NCBI GenBank assembly: GCA_021740785.1
Contig: JAIOZI010000005.1
Span: 1-64,000 of the forward strand
Length of the DNA: 64,000 nt
From: Melioribacteraceae bacterium
GTDB lineage: Bacteria > Bacteroidota > Ignavibacteria > Ignavibacteriales > Melioribacteraceae
Reading direction: 5' to 3'
The position numbers were made by a program, and so were the translations under genes. The notes below the pieces were generated by a model. The model was not told the origin of the DNA, made no database searches, and saw nothing but the letters and a program-made list of their open reading frames with translations. Below, one piece after another: positions 9,391 through 17,900 of this stretch. Numbering within the stretch: the stretch's first letter is position 1; the number at the start of each line of letters is the position of its first letter.

Positions 9391-10020
9391 GATGAATGAT
9401 GATTGACGATTGATGAATGACTATTGACAATTATTGAAAGATGAACCGCATTGCTTTTCACCCTATGCCCTATGCCCTTTGCCCCGCCTTTCACCGTTAA
9501 CCGTTCACCACTTCTCCTTTTCCCCTTTGCGCTTTGCCCTTGTCTTTGTTCTGTCCTTTCTGATTTTTGTTTTTTTGCACAGTGGGATTTTTGCTTTTTG
9601 CTTTTTGTTTTTTGCTTTTTGTTTCTTGATACTTGATACTTGCTACTTGATACTTGCTACTTGTTTCTTGAGTTTTATTTCTTTGCTTTTTCTCTCTCTG
9701 TTCTTTGCGCCATGCGCTTTGCCTTTCACCGTTAACCGTGCACCAATTCTCCCTTTCTCCCTTTCGAAGACAACACTTCATCCTTAGCTTTTCACCCCTT
9801 TGCTCTCTGCTCTCTGCGCTCTGCGCTTTGCCCTTGTCTTTGCTCTGTCCTTTCTGATTTTTGTTTTTTTGCACAGTGGGATTTTTGCTTTTTGTTTTTT
9901 GCTTTTTGTTTTTTGCTTTTTGTTTCTTGATACTTGATACTTGATACTTGATACTTGTTTCTTAAGTCTTACTTCTTACGTCTAAGCTTTTCACCCTTTG
10001 CGCTATGCCCTATGCGCTCT
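9391..10020. repeat. Mosaic of degenerate 7-bp tandem repeats (STRR-like)
   Basis: Successive blocks keep a 7-bp period while the heptamer changes. Blocks are: GATGAAT/GACGATT types at 9391-9432; CCCTATG at 9461-9481; TTCACCG then CTTTGCG/CTTTGCC at 9490-9545; twelve in-phase units TTTTTGC/TTTTTGT then TACTTGA/TACTTGC at 9588-9671; and CTCTGCG types near 9800-9830. Then comes a second poly-heptamer block at 9882-9986, then CCCTTTG/CGCTATG near 9997. A stretch beginning CTTTGCCCTTGTCT is repeated at 9532 and 9826 (offset 294 bp). Frames here are low-complexity artefacts. The pattern resembles the heptanucleotide STRR families of filamentous cyanobacteria; function is unknown. Confidence 0.8.
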
Positions 10021-10116
10021 ACATAAAACCAATATTGATTACAGACAAAAAAGATTTGAAATTAATTAAGTTTTACATTAATTTGTGTTCAGTTTTGAAT
10101 TTGAGGGAGTTGGAAC

Positions 10117-10374
10117 TTGAATCCATTTACTTTTCTTCTTGATTTACATTTCGGTGATTTACTTCTAATCAGCACTCGACTATTATATAATGATAAATTA
10201 CAGCAGCCGCAAAAAGAGAGAACAAAAGGATTAGTATATTTATTATCATTTACTGAACCGGATAACAGCAAGTACAGTTATCCAAGTTCAACGGTCTGTC
10301 TAACTATATTTGCTAAAAAAGATGTTGATAATAATTATGAAGGCTCCTATATTGGGTCTAGTATTAAGCGCTAG
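10117..10374 (+). CDS. Hypothetical small protein, doubtful
   Basis: The 85-residue frame starts at TTG with a good GAGGGAG ribosome-binding site seven bases upstream, and ends 23 bp before the next gene. The sequence has normal residue composition (MNPFTFLLDLHFGDLLLIS at the start) but matches no family I recognise. The TTG start and small size leave real doubt; it could be chance sequence or the remnant of a gene. It sits between the heptamer-repeat region and the MazEF-type pair, at the edge of the accessory island. Confidence 0.35.
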   Translation: MNPFTFLLDLHFGDLLLISTRLLYNDKLQQPQKERTKGLVYLLSFTEPDNSKYSYPSSTVCLTIFAKKDVDNNYEGSYIGSSIKR

Positions 10375-10397
10375 TTTAAGAACTATAGGAGATTTTA

Positions 10398-10631
10398 ATG
10401 CAACAAGCTAAAATAAGCTTCGATGAAAGCCAAATAAATTTTTTAAATAAATACAGAGAACTTGGTTTTAAAGATAAAAGTTCATTAGTACGTTCTGCTA
10501 TGGAAGAATTTATTAAATCAGTAGAAAAACAAAAGTTGGAAAAATCAGCTAAGCTATATGCAGAGATTTATAATGAAGATGCGGATTTACACGATTTAAC
10601 AAATTCTGCAATTGAGGATTGGCCTAAATGA
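10398..10631 (+). CDS. Antitoxin of a MazF-type pair, ribbon-helix-helix-like
   Basis: The 77-residue protein has an N-terminal stretch KISFDESQINFLNKY, then SSLVRSAMEEFIKS, in the style of a ribbon-helix-helix (CopG/MetJ-like) DNA-binding antitoxin. The acidic, flexible C-terminus (YNEDADLHDLTNSAIEDW) would mask the toxin. The start has an AGGAG ribosome-binding site. Its TGA overlaps the ATG of the toxin gene (ATGA), the usual coupling of such pairs. By family analogy it should neutralise the neighbouring RNase and repress the operon. The gene pair lies in an integron-like cassette region. Confidence 0.8.
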   Translation: MQQAKISFDESQINFLNKYRELGFKDKSSLVRSAMEEFIKSVEKQKLEKSAKLYAEIYNEDADLHDLTNSAIEDWPK

Positions 10632-10984
10632 AATCGGTAAAGAGAGGAATGGTCATTGATATAAATTTAAATCCAGTAAAAGGTTCCGAAACTGGTAAAA
10701 TTAGACCTTGCATTGTTGTCACAAATGATGTTTACAACCAAAACCTTCCGGTAATTCAAGTTGTTCCAATTACTTCATGGAATGAAAAAAAATCTCAAAT
10801 TTCGACAAACGTTTTTCTCGAACCTTCTAAAGAAAATGGTCTGACTAAAAAATCCATTGCAGATTGCCTTCAAACTCGACCGATAGATTATCAACATAGA
10901 TTAGTAAAAATTCGTGGTCAAATTTCTCCAAACGAACTCATTGAAATAGACCGTGGATTGAAATTGGTTTTTGGTTTATTTTGA
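10628..10984 (+). CDS. MazF/PemK-type mRNA interferase toxin
   Basis: The 118-residue protein begins with the family signature: KRGMVIDINLNPVKGSETGK, then RPCIVVTNDVYN, VIQVVPITSW and RLVKIRGQIS. The R in KIRPC, the serine/threonine in VVPITS, and the beta-barrel order fit MazF/PemK endoribonucleases that cut mRNA at short sequences. The gene overlaps its antitoxin gene by 4 bp. Downstream is an attC-like hairpin region (10985-11117). Toxin-antitoxin pairs are common stabilising cargo in cassette arrays. Confidence 0.92.
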   Translation: MKSVKRGMVIDINLNPVKGSETGKIRPCIVVTNDVYNQNLPVIQVVPITSWNEKKSQISTNVFLEPSKENGLTKKSIADCLQTRPIDYQHRLVKIRGQISPNELIEIDRGLKLVFGLF

Positions 10985-11117
10985 CTGTATGTAAATATAA
11001 CCAGCTCTCAACCCACCCGCGATATTCAAGCGGGGTTGAGTGCAGCCCGCAAAAAAGACGGCGGGTAAATCTGGGCGGCGCCTATCTGCTGGTAGGCATG
11101 GGTTATTTGCAATGCCG
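10985..11117. other. attC-like recombination site after the MazF-type gene
   Basis: The segment ends in GGTTATTTGCAATGCC followed by the core GTTAGCA (11117-11123), and resembles the L'-R' end of integron attC sites. Inside are stacked inverted repeats: CTCAACCC...GGGTTGAG, then CCCGC...GCGGG, then GCCTATC-TGCT-GGTAGGC, enclosed by AAATATAACC...GGGTTATTT. An exact R'' box complementary to a cassette start further upstream was not found, so this site is less certain than the one at 13687. Confidence 0.45.
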
Positions 11118-11146
11118 TTAGCATGTTAAAAATAAAGGAGTAAAAA

Positions 11147-11908
11147 GTGATTCTTAAAGCTACAAGACATGCATCATCATATGAAAACTTTGAAGTCTAT
11201 TGTCCTTATTGTAATTATCATAATATTTTTAACCGTGCAACGGATATTAAAAATTTTAAATTAATTCTCAACAAAGAAGTAAAATGTCAAAATGAACGAT
11301 GCCAGAAAATATTTCAAATAGGTGGTGATGATATCAGCCATGCCTGGAAGATGTTAATTATAGATTGTTTCAAATTAAAAAGACAGAAGCTATATACAAA
11401 CTGTATTTTAAATTTATGCCAATCTGTTGAAATGTATTTTGCCTTATTTCTTAGAGTAAACCTTCTTTATAAACCTTTTTATAAAGAGGATAGCTATAAT
11501 TTAAAATACTTAAATGAATTAAAAAATTTACTATATAACAAAGTCAAAGAATGGACATATTATCCACTTTATAAGACATTTTTAAATTGTATATGCCAGC
11601 AAATTAAACCGCAAACTCTTATTGAAAGTGAAAGTATTATAAATAATTTATCCATAAATTCAAAAACAGAACCGAGTGACTCAATCATTAACAACATTAA
11701 AGACGAAAAACTATCAAAAACATTAATTCAATTGAAACGGACTAACATTTCTAGTTTACGTAATAAGGTTGTTCATAAAGAGGGTTATCGGCCTACCTTA
11801 GATGAAGTTGAAAAATCAGAAAGAGAAATTTCTGAGATATTATATAGCTTAGATAGTTGTTTCCGTGTGTTAACTGATAATTTTTATTTTTATGAAACTA
11901 ACTTATAA
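11147..11908 (+). CDS. Zinc-ribbon plus HEPN-like protein (putative RNase or defence cargo)
   Basis: This 253-residue protein is of unknown function. An N-terminal zinc ribbon is suggested by CPYC and CQNERC (about 19-22 and 47-52). The helical remainder contains LYTNCILNLCQSVEMYF and, near residue 205, LRNKVVH, an R-x4-H pattern like the catalytic motif of HEPN-domain RNases. The HEPN call rests on that motif and the helical pattern and is inference. The start is GTG with an AAAGGAG ribosome-binding site. The gene begins 29 bp after the attC-like core at 11117, as cassette genes usually do. A box at 11919-11927 is the exact 9-bp complement of the cassette's first bases (11117-11125). Confidence 0.6.
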   Translation: MILKATRHASSYENFEVYCPYCNYHNIFNRATDIKNFKLILNKEVKCQNERCQKIFQIGGDDISHAWKMLIIDCFKLKRQKLYTNCILNLCQSVEMYFALFLRVNLLYKPFYKEDSYNLKYLNELKNLLYNKVKEWTYYPLYKTFLNCICQQIKPQTLIESESIINNLSINSKTEPSDSIINNIKDEKLSKTLIQLKRTNISSLRNKVVHKEGYRPTLDEVEKSEREISEILYSLDSCFRVLTDNFYFYETNL

Positions 11909-11919
11909 TATTTAAAAAC

Positions 11920-12219
11920 ATGCTAACAATTTTTAATTACGTGGATGCAGAATCTCTCGTAATGCGCGGGGAAGAGGATTTCAGATTACGTATTGTAAAT
12001 CCAAACATAATTAACAAAATACAATTATATCTCACGGGAAGAGTTACAAAAGGAGTACAAATAATTGGGGTTGGACCTTTTGCAATGCGAGCTTATTATT
12101 CATTGGCTGAATATAGTAGATTAGTTGGCAAAGCTTTGGAAAATAAATACATGGTATATATAAAAAAAGATGGTAAAGTATTTCAAAAAGGAGAATGGTA
12201 TTTAGAATTCAAGCTGTGA
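11920..12219 (+). CDS. Hypothetical protein in the cassette region
   Basis: This 99-residue frame is not recognised. It contains GEEDFRLRIVNPNI and YMVYIKKDGKVF, and ends KGEWYLEFKL, so it looks like a small folded alpha/beta protein rather than random translation. Its ATG lies within the R''-like box CATGCTAAC (11919-11927) and has no clear ribosome-binding site. Either translation is weak, or the frame is the 3' part of a gene brought in by a rearrangement that broke the attC site of the preceding cassette. Confidence 0.5.
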   Translation: MLTIFNYVDAESLVMRGEEDFRLRIVNPNIINKIQLYLTGRVTKGVQIIGVGPFAMRAYYSLAEYSRLVGKALENKYMVYIKKDGKVFQKGEWYLEFKL

Positions 12220-12282
12220 TAAATTTGAGTTCAATAGATGTTTAGATTTTCAATTTAGTGCAAATACAACCAAACCAGCGGC

Positions 12283-12440
12283 GCCAAAAACCACTATTGA
12301 AAAAGGCTGGATATGTGTTAGAAAGAAGATTCCTAAAATTTGAAAGAATTGAATAACATAGCCGTGGTCATTTTCTTTTTGAATACGGCTTGCCGTTCCT
12401 CTGAAATGACAAGGGCTTTATGGAGGACTCACGCTGACTG
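12283..12440 (+). repeat. Three-copy dispersed repeat (copy 1)
   Basis: About 150 bp here (AAAAACCACTAT, GGATATGTGTTAGAAAG, TTTCTTTTTGAATACG, GCCGTTCCTCTGAAA) recurs at 14653-14805 and partly at 22244-22320. In one frame the copies translate to a shared peptide, LKKAGYVLERRFLKFE. This recalls the last strand of GNAT acetyltransferases (S-x-x-x-L-x-K-x-G-[FY]). That similarity is weak, and copies 1 and 2 carry different changes. Copy 1 lies directly before an attC-like end. Confidence 0.6.
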
Positions 12441-12597
12441 CTTTTTTCGCTTCGACTTTTGTGCAGTTTTTAAGTTTGTATCTCTGTTTAAAGTTTCTCG
12501 TTCAAAGTAGTTCTAATAAAAAATATTTTAAATAATTATCGGCATTTGTGGTCTTGCTGTATTTCTTGCTCTTGGCAGCAGCTTAACCGCAACGTCG
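12425..12597. other. attC-like recombination site (left boundary of the barrel-gene cassette)
   Basis: The 3' end GCTTAACCGCAACGTC followed by GTTAGGC (12597-12603) fits the integron L'-R' arrangement, with R' matching GTTRRRY exactly. Part of the loop (GACTCACGCTGACTGC, TTCGACTTTTG, GTGCAGTT) resembles the loop of the next site at 13687-13815, so the two are homologous. The 5' R'' box is missing; the dispersed repeat ends where it should be. Confidence 0.55.
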
Positions 12598-12624
12598 TTA
12601 GGCAGTTAAATTAAGAGGGAAAAA

Positions 12625-13685
12625 ATGTTCAAAAAATGTTTTGTTTCTTTTGTTTTGATTTTGATACTTAACAGTATAATGCCGGGGCAGATATACCGCG
12701 GGGAGTATGATTTACTTTTCTTCAATCGAGAAACTAGCTCAGCGGCAGAAGCCACAGGAAAGATTCATTTACAAAATTGGAATGATGCCTCTACTTCCCT
12801 TTCCAATCCTGCTTACACGGGTAATGCAAATTATGTCGGGGGTTTTTATTCTTATACAAGTGATTTGTATTCAGCTAAAGAAGCAAATCAAGTTTTTTAT
12901 GCAGTCAACATACCAATAAAAAATTTTGGCAATTTTTCACTTTCACGGTGGTCATTTGATTTTGGACAAGATATTCCAATAACTACTAGAACCAATCCTT
13001 ATGGCACTGGAGAAACAATTCGTCCAAAACTTACAAATTATAATATAACTTATGCTAAGGTATTTTTTAATTCATTAGGCGCCGGCATTGGAATTAATTA
13101 TTTTGCGGATGATTTTCTAGTTAAAGATCGTGATTATTTTTCATTTAATATAAGCGCTAACTATAAATACATCATTGATTCTTCGGAATTATCTTCACAT
13201 AATGTTTTTTTAGTACGAGCATACAAAACATTTTTTACATTAGTTCAACAAATGAAGATACTTTTCTTTTAACGGGCGAAGAAATTAAATACTCGTTACC
13301 GCAGATTAGTCATTGGAACGTCGGTTATTTGTTTTTATATAATGGGTTTAATCTAGCTCAAGACTCTAATGACATTGAGGCTTCATTTAGTATTGAATAT
13401 TTAGATGCTCTTAATTCTTCTAAATACTTCGGATTTAAGTTTGGGTCAGAAATTAGTGTTATCGAATTCTTAAAGTTACGTTTTGGCTACTATTCGCTTG
13501 AACTTCAGAGAGATAAACACGAGGAATTAACTTATGGAATCGGATTAAATATCCCATTTTACAAATTATTAAATTTTCCAATTGTTCTAGCTATAGATTA
13601 TCTCAATCTCAATCAACCTGCCTTTAAAAGGGATGAATACAGTTTTGAGTTTTTCACAATAAAAGTGAATTATATTTTAAACTAA
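12625..13685 (+). pseudogene. Outer-membrane beta-barrel protein, frameshifted at a T7 run
   Basis: Two frames, 12625-13272 and an overlapping frame ending at 13685, together encode one secreted barrel-like protein of about 350 residues. It has a signal peptide (ILILNSIMPGQ), aromatic alternating strands, and a last strand ending FFTIKVNYILN. Past about 13212 the second frame reads on sensibly (ISSTNEDTFLLTGEE). One extra T in the run of seven T at 13205-13211 would restore a single reading frame. The pattern NPAY and short amphipathic strands recall PorV/PorP-like barrels, but that is a guess. The gene fills one integron-like cassette (12598-13815). The break could be mutation, phase variation or sequencing error. 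Confidence 0.7.
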
Positions 13686-13686
13686 A

Positions 13687-13815
13687 CTGCCTAACATGCG
13701 ACTCAAATCTGAAGCCTTTCAAGCGTTCGATTTTTGCATCGTGCAGTTATTATAAATTATTGATAAATAAGAAAAGTAAAAATATGGTGGTCGGCGCAGT
13801 TTAGCGGCAACACTA
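13687..13815. other. attC-like recombination site of the barrel-gene cassette
   Basis: CTGCCTAAC (13687-13695) is the exact 9-bp reverse complement of the bases at the cassette start, GTTAGGCAG (12597-12605), as R'' and R' must be. The site ends in GCAGTTTAGCGGCAACACT then ATTAGCT (13815-13821). GCGACTCAAATCTG and CAGTTTAGCGGC can pair as L''/L' with bulged bases. The core begins with A rather than the almost invariant G, so the right junction may be decayed. Confidence 0.6.
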
Positions 13816-13835
13816 TTAGCTGATAAGTTTGTGAA

Positions 13836-14102
13836 TTACTTGAAAAGTTCTGAATGTGAGCCCGTTCTTTCTAAAATTAATACATTATTAGTGATTTGAT
13901 AAATGAGAACCCAATCCGGTTCAATATGACAATCTCTAAATGATTTCCATCTTCCAGAGAGTTTGTGGTCTTTATATTTAGTTGGTAATGATTCATTATT
14001 CAGTAAAGCTATAACGACAGTTTCTAATTGTGATATATCTTTACCTTGAAGTTTAATTTTCTTGTAATCTTTCTTGAATTGTGAAGAATAAATTAATCTC
14101 AA
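13836..14102 (-). CDS. RelE/YafQ-family mRNA interferase toxin
   Basis: The 88-residue protein has the YafQ-type pattern: SSQFKKDYKKIK, DHKLSGRWKSFRDCHIEPDW, VLIYQI and a terminal LERTGSHSELF. The histidines and arginine of the HKL/RDCHI region fit ribosome-dependent mRNA cleavage. It overlaps the antitoxin gene by 4 bp and is transcribed against the cassette direction from the pair's own promoter, a normal arrangement for toxin-antitoxin cassettes. Confidence 0.93.
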   Translation of the reverse strand: MRLIYSSQFKKDYKKIKLQGKDISQLETVVIALLNNESLPTKYKDHKLSGRWKSFRDCHIEPDWVLIYQITNNVLILERTGSHSELFK

Positions 14103-14359
14103 TTATCAAGTTCCTTGAAAAGTTGTTTAACATCAGAGACTTCATGAAGCCCTTCACCTTTTTCAGATTTCCGAAGAGTTTCTTCCGTTGTTTTGTTGGG
14201 AACTTTTATCTCAAAAGGAATTCCTTTATTCAAAGAAACTTGAGTTAGGAAAATAGAGATTGCTTCTGACATAGAGATATTAAGTTTATTAAGAACCCTT
14301 TGAGCACTGCTCTTTACTTTGGGATCAATTCTTGTTTGTATTGTTGCTGTTTTATTCAT
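14099..14359 (-). CDS. RelB/DinJ-family antitoxin
   Basis: The 86-residue protein begins with MNKTATIQTRIDPKVKSSA and SMSEAISIFLTQVSLNKGIPFE, the ribbon-helix-helix signature of RelB/DinJ antitoxins. The C-terminus EVSDVKQLFKELDN would wrap the toxin. It should neutralise the YafQ-like toxin and autorepress the pair. Its promoter should lie in 14360-14440. An R''-like box CAGCTAAC follows at 14442, completing the cassette that starts at 13816. Confidence 0.92.
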   Translation of the reverse strand: MNKTATIQTRIDPKVKSSAQRVLNKLNISMSEAISIFLTQVSLNKGIPFEIKVPNKTTEETLRKSEKGEGLHEVSDVKQLFKELDN

Positions 14360-14441
14360 TTTGTATTCTCAAATAATTGTCATTACAATTGCACTACAAT
14401 TTAAGAAAGGAAAAGTTCCAGATCAAGTAATGAATTTTAAG

Positions 14442-14449
14442 CAGCTAAC
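14442..14449. other. R''-like box of the toxin-antitoxin cassette
   Basis: CAGCTAAC is the reverse complement of GTTAGCTG. The cassette start at 13815-13822 reads ATTAGCTG, a 7/8 match. No L'-R' end is visible downstream before the dispersed repeat at 14653, so the attC appears truncated and the array ends here. Confidence 0.4.
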
Positions 14450-14911
14450 CAGGTACTGTGTTAAAAATCAACTATAAAAATACAGAAAAATTTCAAAGAG
14501 CATTAATACAAAACGTGTGTTTTGATTGGTTTATAGATTATCATAATTTAGGATATAAATTGTATCTTTTTTCATAAGGTATAAATAAGAAGAAGCAATT
14601 TCCTAGCTATTGCAATTAAAGCAGCTTTTTTATTTTTTGATTATGCCGATAAGTGCATGTCAAAAACCACTATCGAAAAAAGATGGATATGTGTTAGAAA
14701 GAAGATTCCTAAAATTTGAAAGAATTGAACACCAAAGCCGTTTTCATTTTCTTTTTGAATACGTCTATGCCGTTCCTCTGAAAAGACAATTGCTTGATGG
14801 GGCATCAACCACAATCCTACGGTGGATAAAACCCGACTGCCCCCGTTATAAAAGCCAATGCTGTGAAATTAATCTCGTACTGCTGCTACTTCAAACCCCT
14901 GCGGTTTGTAG
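14450..14911. repeat. Non-coding stretch with copy 2 of the dispersed repeat
   Basis: No credible gene is present. Positions 14653-14805 are the second copy of the 12283 repeat (same blocks GGATATGTGTTAGAAAG and GCCGTTCCTCTGAAA). A 119-codon open frame (14610-14969) crosses this copy and runs antisense into the end of the next gene. It is treated as the remnant of whatever gene the repeat came from. Confidence 0.55.
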
Positions 14912-17900
14912 TTATTTCATTAACAGCATTTTACGTGTCTGTCTGAATTTACCAGCCTGGATTCTGTAAATGTAAAGACCGCTTGCTAGATTCGAAGCAT
15001 TGAAATTCACTTTATAAAACCCGGCTTCTTGTTTTCCATTAACTAGGATTTTCACCTCATTTCCTAAAATATCGTAAATCTTTAATTCTACATTTTCTTC
15101 ACCAGGCAATGAATATTCAATTGTAGTTGCCGGATTAAAAGGATTAGGATAATTCTGTTCCAACGCAAATTCTGTTGGAAGATAATTTACTTCAACTTCA
15201 ACAACATCCGAGTATTCAAACATACCGTCTAAATCAATCTGTTTTAATCTGTATCTGATCACTTCAGATTCATGCAATTCGGAATCCGTAAATTCATATT
15301 TATTAGGACTGTTTGTTGTTCCATGACCTTTAATAAACCCTATCGTTTCCCACTCGCTTTCACTTTGAACTTTATCCTTTGTCCTTTGTACTTGGAAACC
15401 ATAGTTGTTTACTTCTGTCGTAGTTTGCCAGATAAGATTAACAGATGATTCATTCACATATGCGGAAAAAGCAGAAAGTTCTACCGGCAGAGCGCCATTA
15501 TCAGTATCATTGCCCTCATATTTTGCTATAAATGTATCCGTTTGGCCGTTAGAAGTTAAGTTGCATGTACTTGCTCCAGGATCAAAATCAACTGTGTTTC
15601 TATAATATCCAGATACGTATATTCTATCCGTAGCGTCAGTATCTAGAGAAATTCCTCTGTCGGTAAAGCTGGCATCACCGAAATTGTTTGCCCAGATAAA
15701 ATTTCCGTCCCCGGAATATTTTGCAAGATAAAAATCGCCGCTGCCGTTGCTGGTAAGATTATAAGTAACTCCGCTTGGATCAAAGTCGCAAGTGTTAAAA
15801 AATGAACCGGTGATAAAGCAGTCGCCGTTTTGATCTACTTTAATACATTCACCATTATCAGTACTCGTACTTCCAATAGAATATCCCCAATCCAAAATAC
15901 CATTAGGTGAATATTTTGCAAAGAAAAAATCTGTACTTGAATTATTGCTCGAAACCGTAGTTTCTGTACCTAAAGGATTCAGGTTAATTGTTCCCGCAAA
16001 ACGTCCTATAATAAAAACATTTCCGCTGGCATCCGTATCAAGATTGCCTGAATAATCACTATCTGCTCCGCCAATATTTGTTCCCCATTGAAGAACACCT
16101 GAAGAATTATATTTTGCAAAATAAGTTTCATAGCTTCCGCTTCTCGTAAGGGTGGTACCGCCTGCCGGGTCTACATCAAGAGTGCTGCTGCTAAAATCAC
16201 CAAAAAGAATTATGTTACCGTCACCATCAACAGTTATTTTATTACCCTGTGTGTACCCGGCACCGCCAAAGTTTTTTGCCCAAACGAGCCCGCCGTCTGT
16301 ATCATACTTGGCAAAAAATGCATCGCTTCCTGTTGCGGTTAAATTTGATATACCGGCGCCGGGATCAAAGTCAACAGTGCCACCGAATTTCCCAACCAGA
16401 TGGATAGCGTCATTTTTATCAATATGCATGTCCATGGTGTAATCACTGCTTGTGCCGCCAATTTGTTTTGCCCAAATTAATGATCCTTCCGGAGAATATT
16501 TGACGAAAAAGCAATCAAATATACCGAAAGACGTTAATTCAGTAGTTCCATCCGGATCGAAATCTACTGTTTCCCAAAACCATCCTGTGGCATAAACATT
16601 TCCTTCACTATCGGTATCAACGGCATAAACCCGATCGTTACTAGCATTTCCAAAACCTACCGCCCATTCAAAACTCCCGTCCGGAGCAAGTTTAGTGATA
16701 AAGCAATCATTATCACCCAAGCTGGCAATATTGAAAGTTCCAGCTCCCGGATCAAAATCAGCAGTTGCCTCAAATGTACCTCCAATTATCATATTGAAAT
16801 TATCATCAACAGCTATGCAGTATGGATTATCATTAATAGTACCGCCAATACTGTAAGCGCCAAGAGGGAAATTTTCTGTGTCGTCATTATATTTATATTC
16901 ATATGCGCCTATATCAATAGTTCCGGCACTTCCGTCAGTTTTTGCAAGTTTTCTATCATAACCGGATCCGCGGATATCAGTTGATTGACTATTAACAGAA
17001 TTATTGCCAGCATCAACACAAAGAGAAGCGCCTAATAAAGAATATGGATGAGAGGCATTTGTACTGCTGCCCACAAAAACGGGATTAGAATCAATATTAC
17101 CGCCGCCGTCTATGGTTTCGGATCCATTTACCGTACTATAAATTCCATCCGAAATACCGCCCTCAATACAAGAATAAGATAGGGTCAGGTCACTGCCGTC
17201 GTAATTCCTGATTTGGGGGCCGACAACGGTTATTGTATTTCCCCAAATAATAGAATTAATAACAGAAGGATCGGAATTTTCATTGTTATAAATGCCTCCG
17301 CCGGAAACCGAATGATTTTTTACTATAGTACAATTAGTAATTGTCGGATTAGATCCGCCATAATTGTAAATCCCGCCTCCTTTTTCAGAATTAGCCAGAT
17401 TATCGAAGAACAAGCAGTTAGTTATCACAGCGTCTGTACTGTAATTTCCGATGGCTCCTCCGGCATCTGCGGCAAGGTTAAGTTCAAATGTACAGTTGGT
17501 AATATTAATGCCATCGGCATTTGCATTAAAAATTGCCGCACCGTTATCGCTTACACGGTTTCCACGGAAATAGCAGTTATTTATTGTTGGTGTCTGTCCG
17601 CCATGATTATAAAGTCCGCCGCCGTCATTCCAGGGGTTTGCGCTTCCATTTGCGTTACCGCCGGTTATGGTAAATCCATCGAGAAGCGCTGAACTTGTAA
17701 TTGGATAACCTGATTGAATATGATAAATTACATGGTAACAATTTTCGCTGTTGTTGGTTATTGATAGAGTTGAACCGCTGCCGGTGATAACATCATCATT
17801 ATTAAAATCACCGCTTAAAATTGTTTCATTTGTTCCGCCATTGCTGTAATTTGTTCTTTCGGAAACAGCCGATTCAGTACCGGCAAATCCTCCATAAATT

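Noticed and set aside
9434-9874. Frames of 60-125 residues in the heptamer region on both strands
   Set aside because: Low-complexity translations of 7-bp repeats (K/Q/S-rich on one strand, F/L-rich on the other), with no initiation signals.
14610-14969. 119-residue plus-strand frame
   Set aside because: It crosses the dispersed repeat and then runs antisense through the end of the T9SS protein. Treated as a remnant, not a gene.
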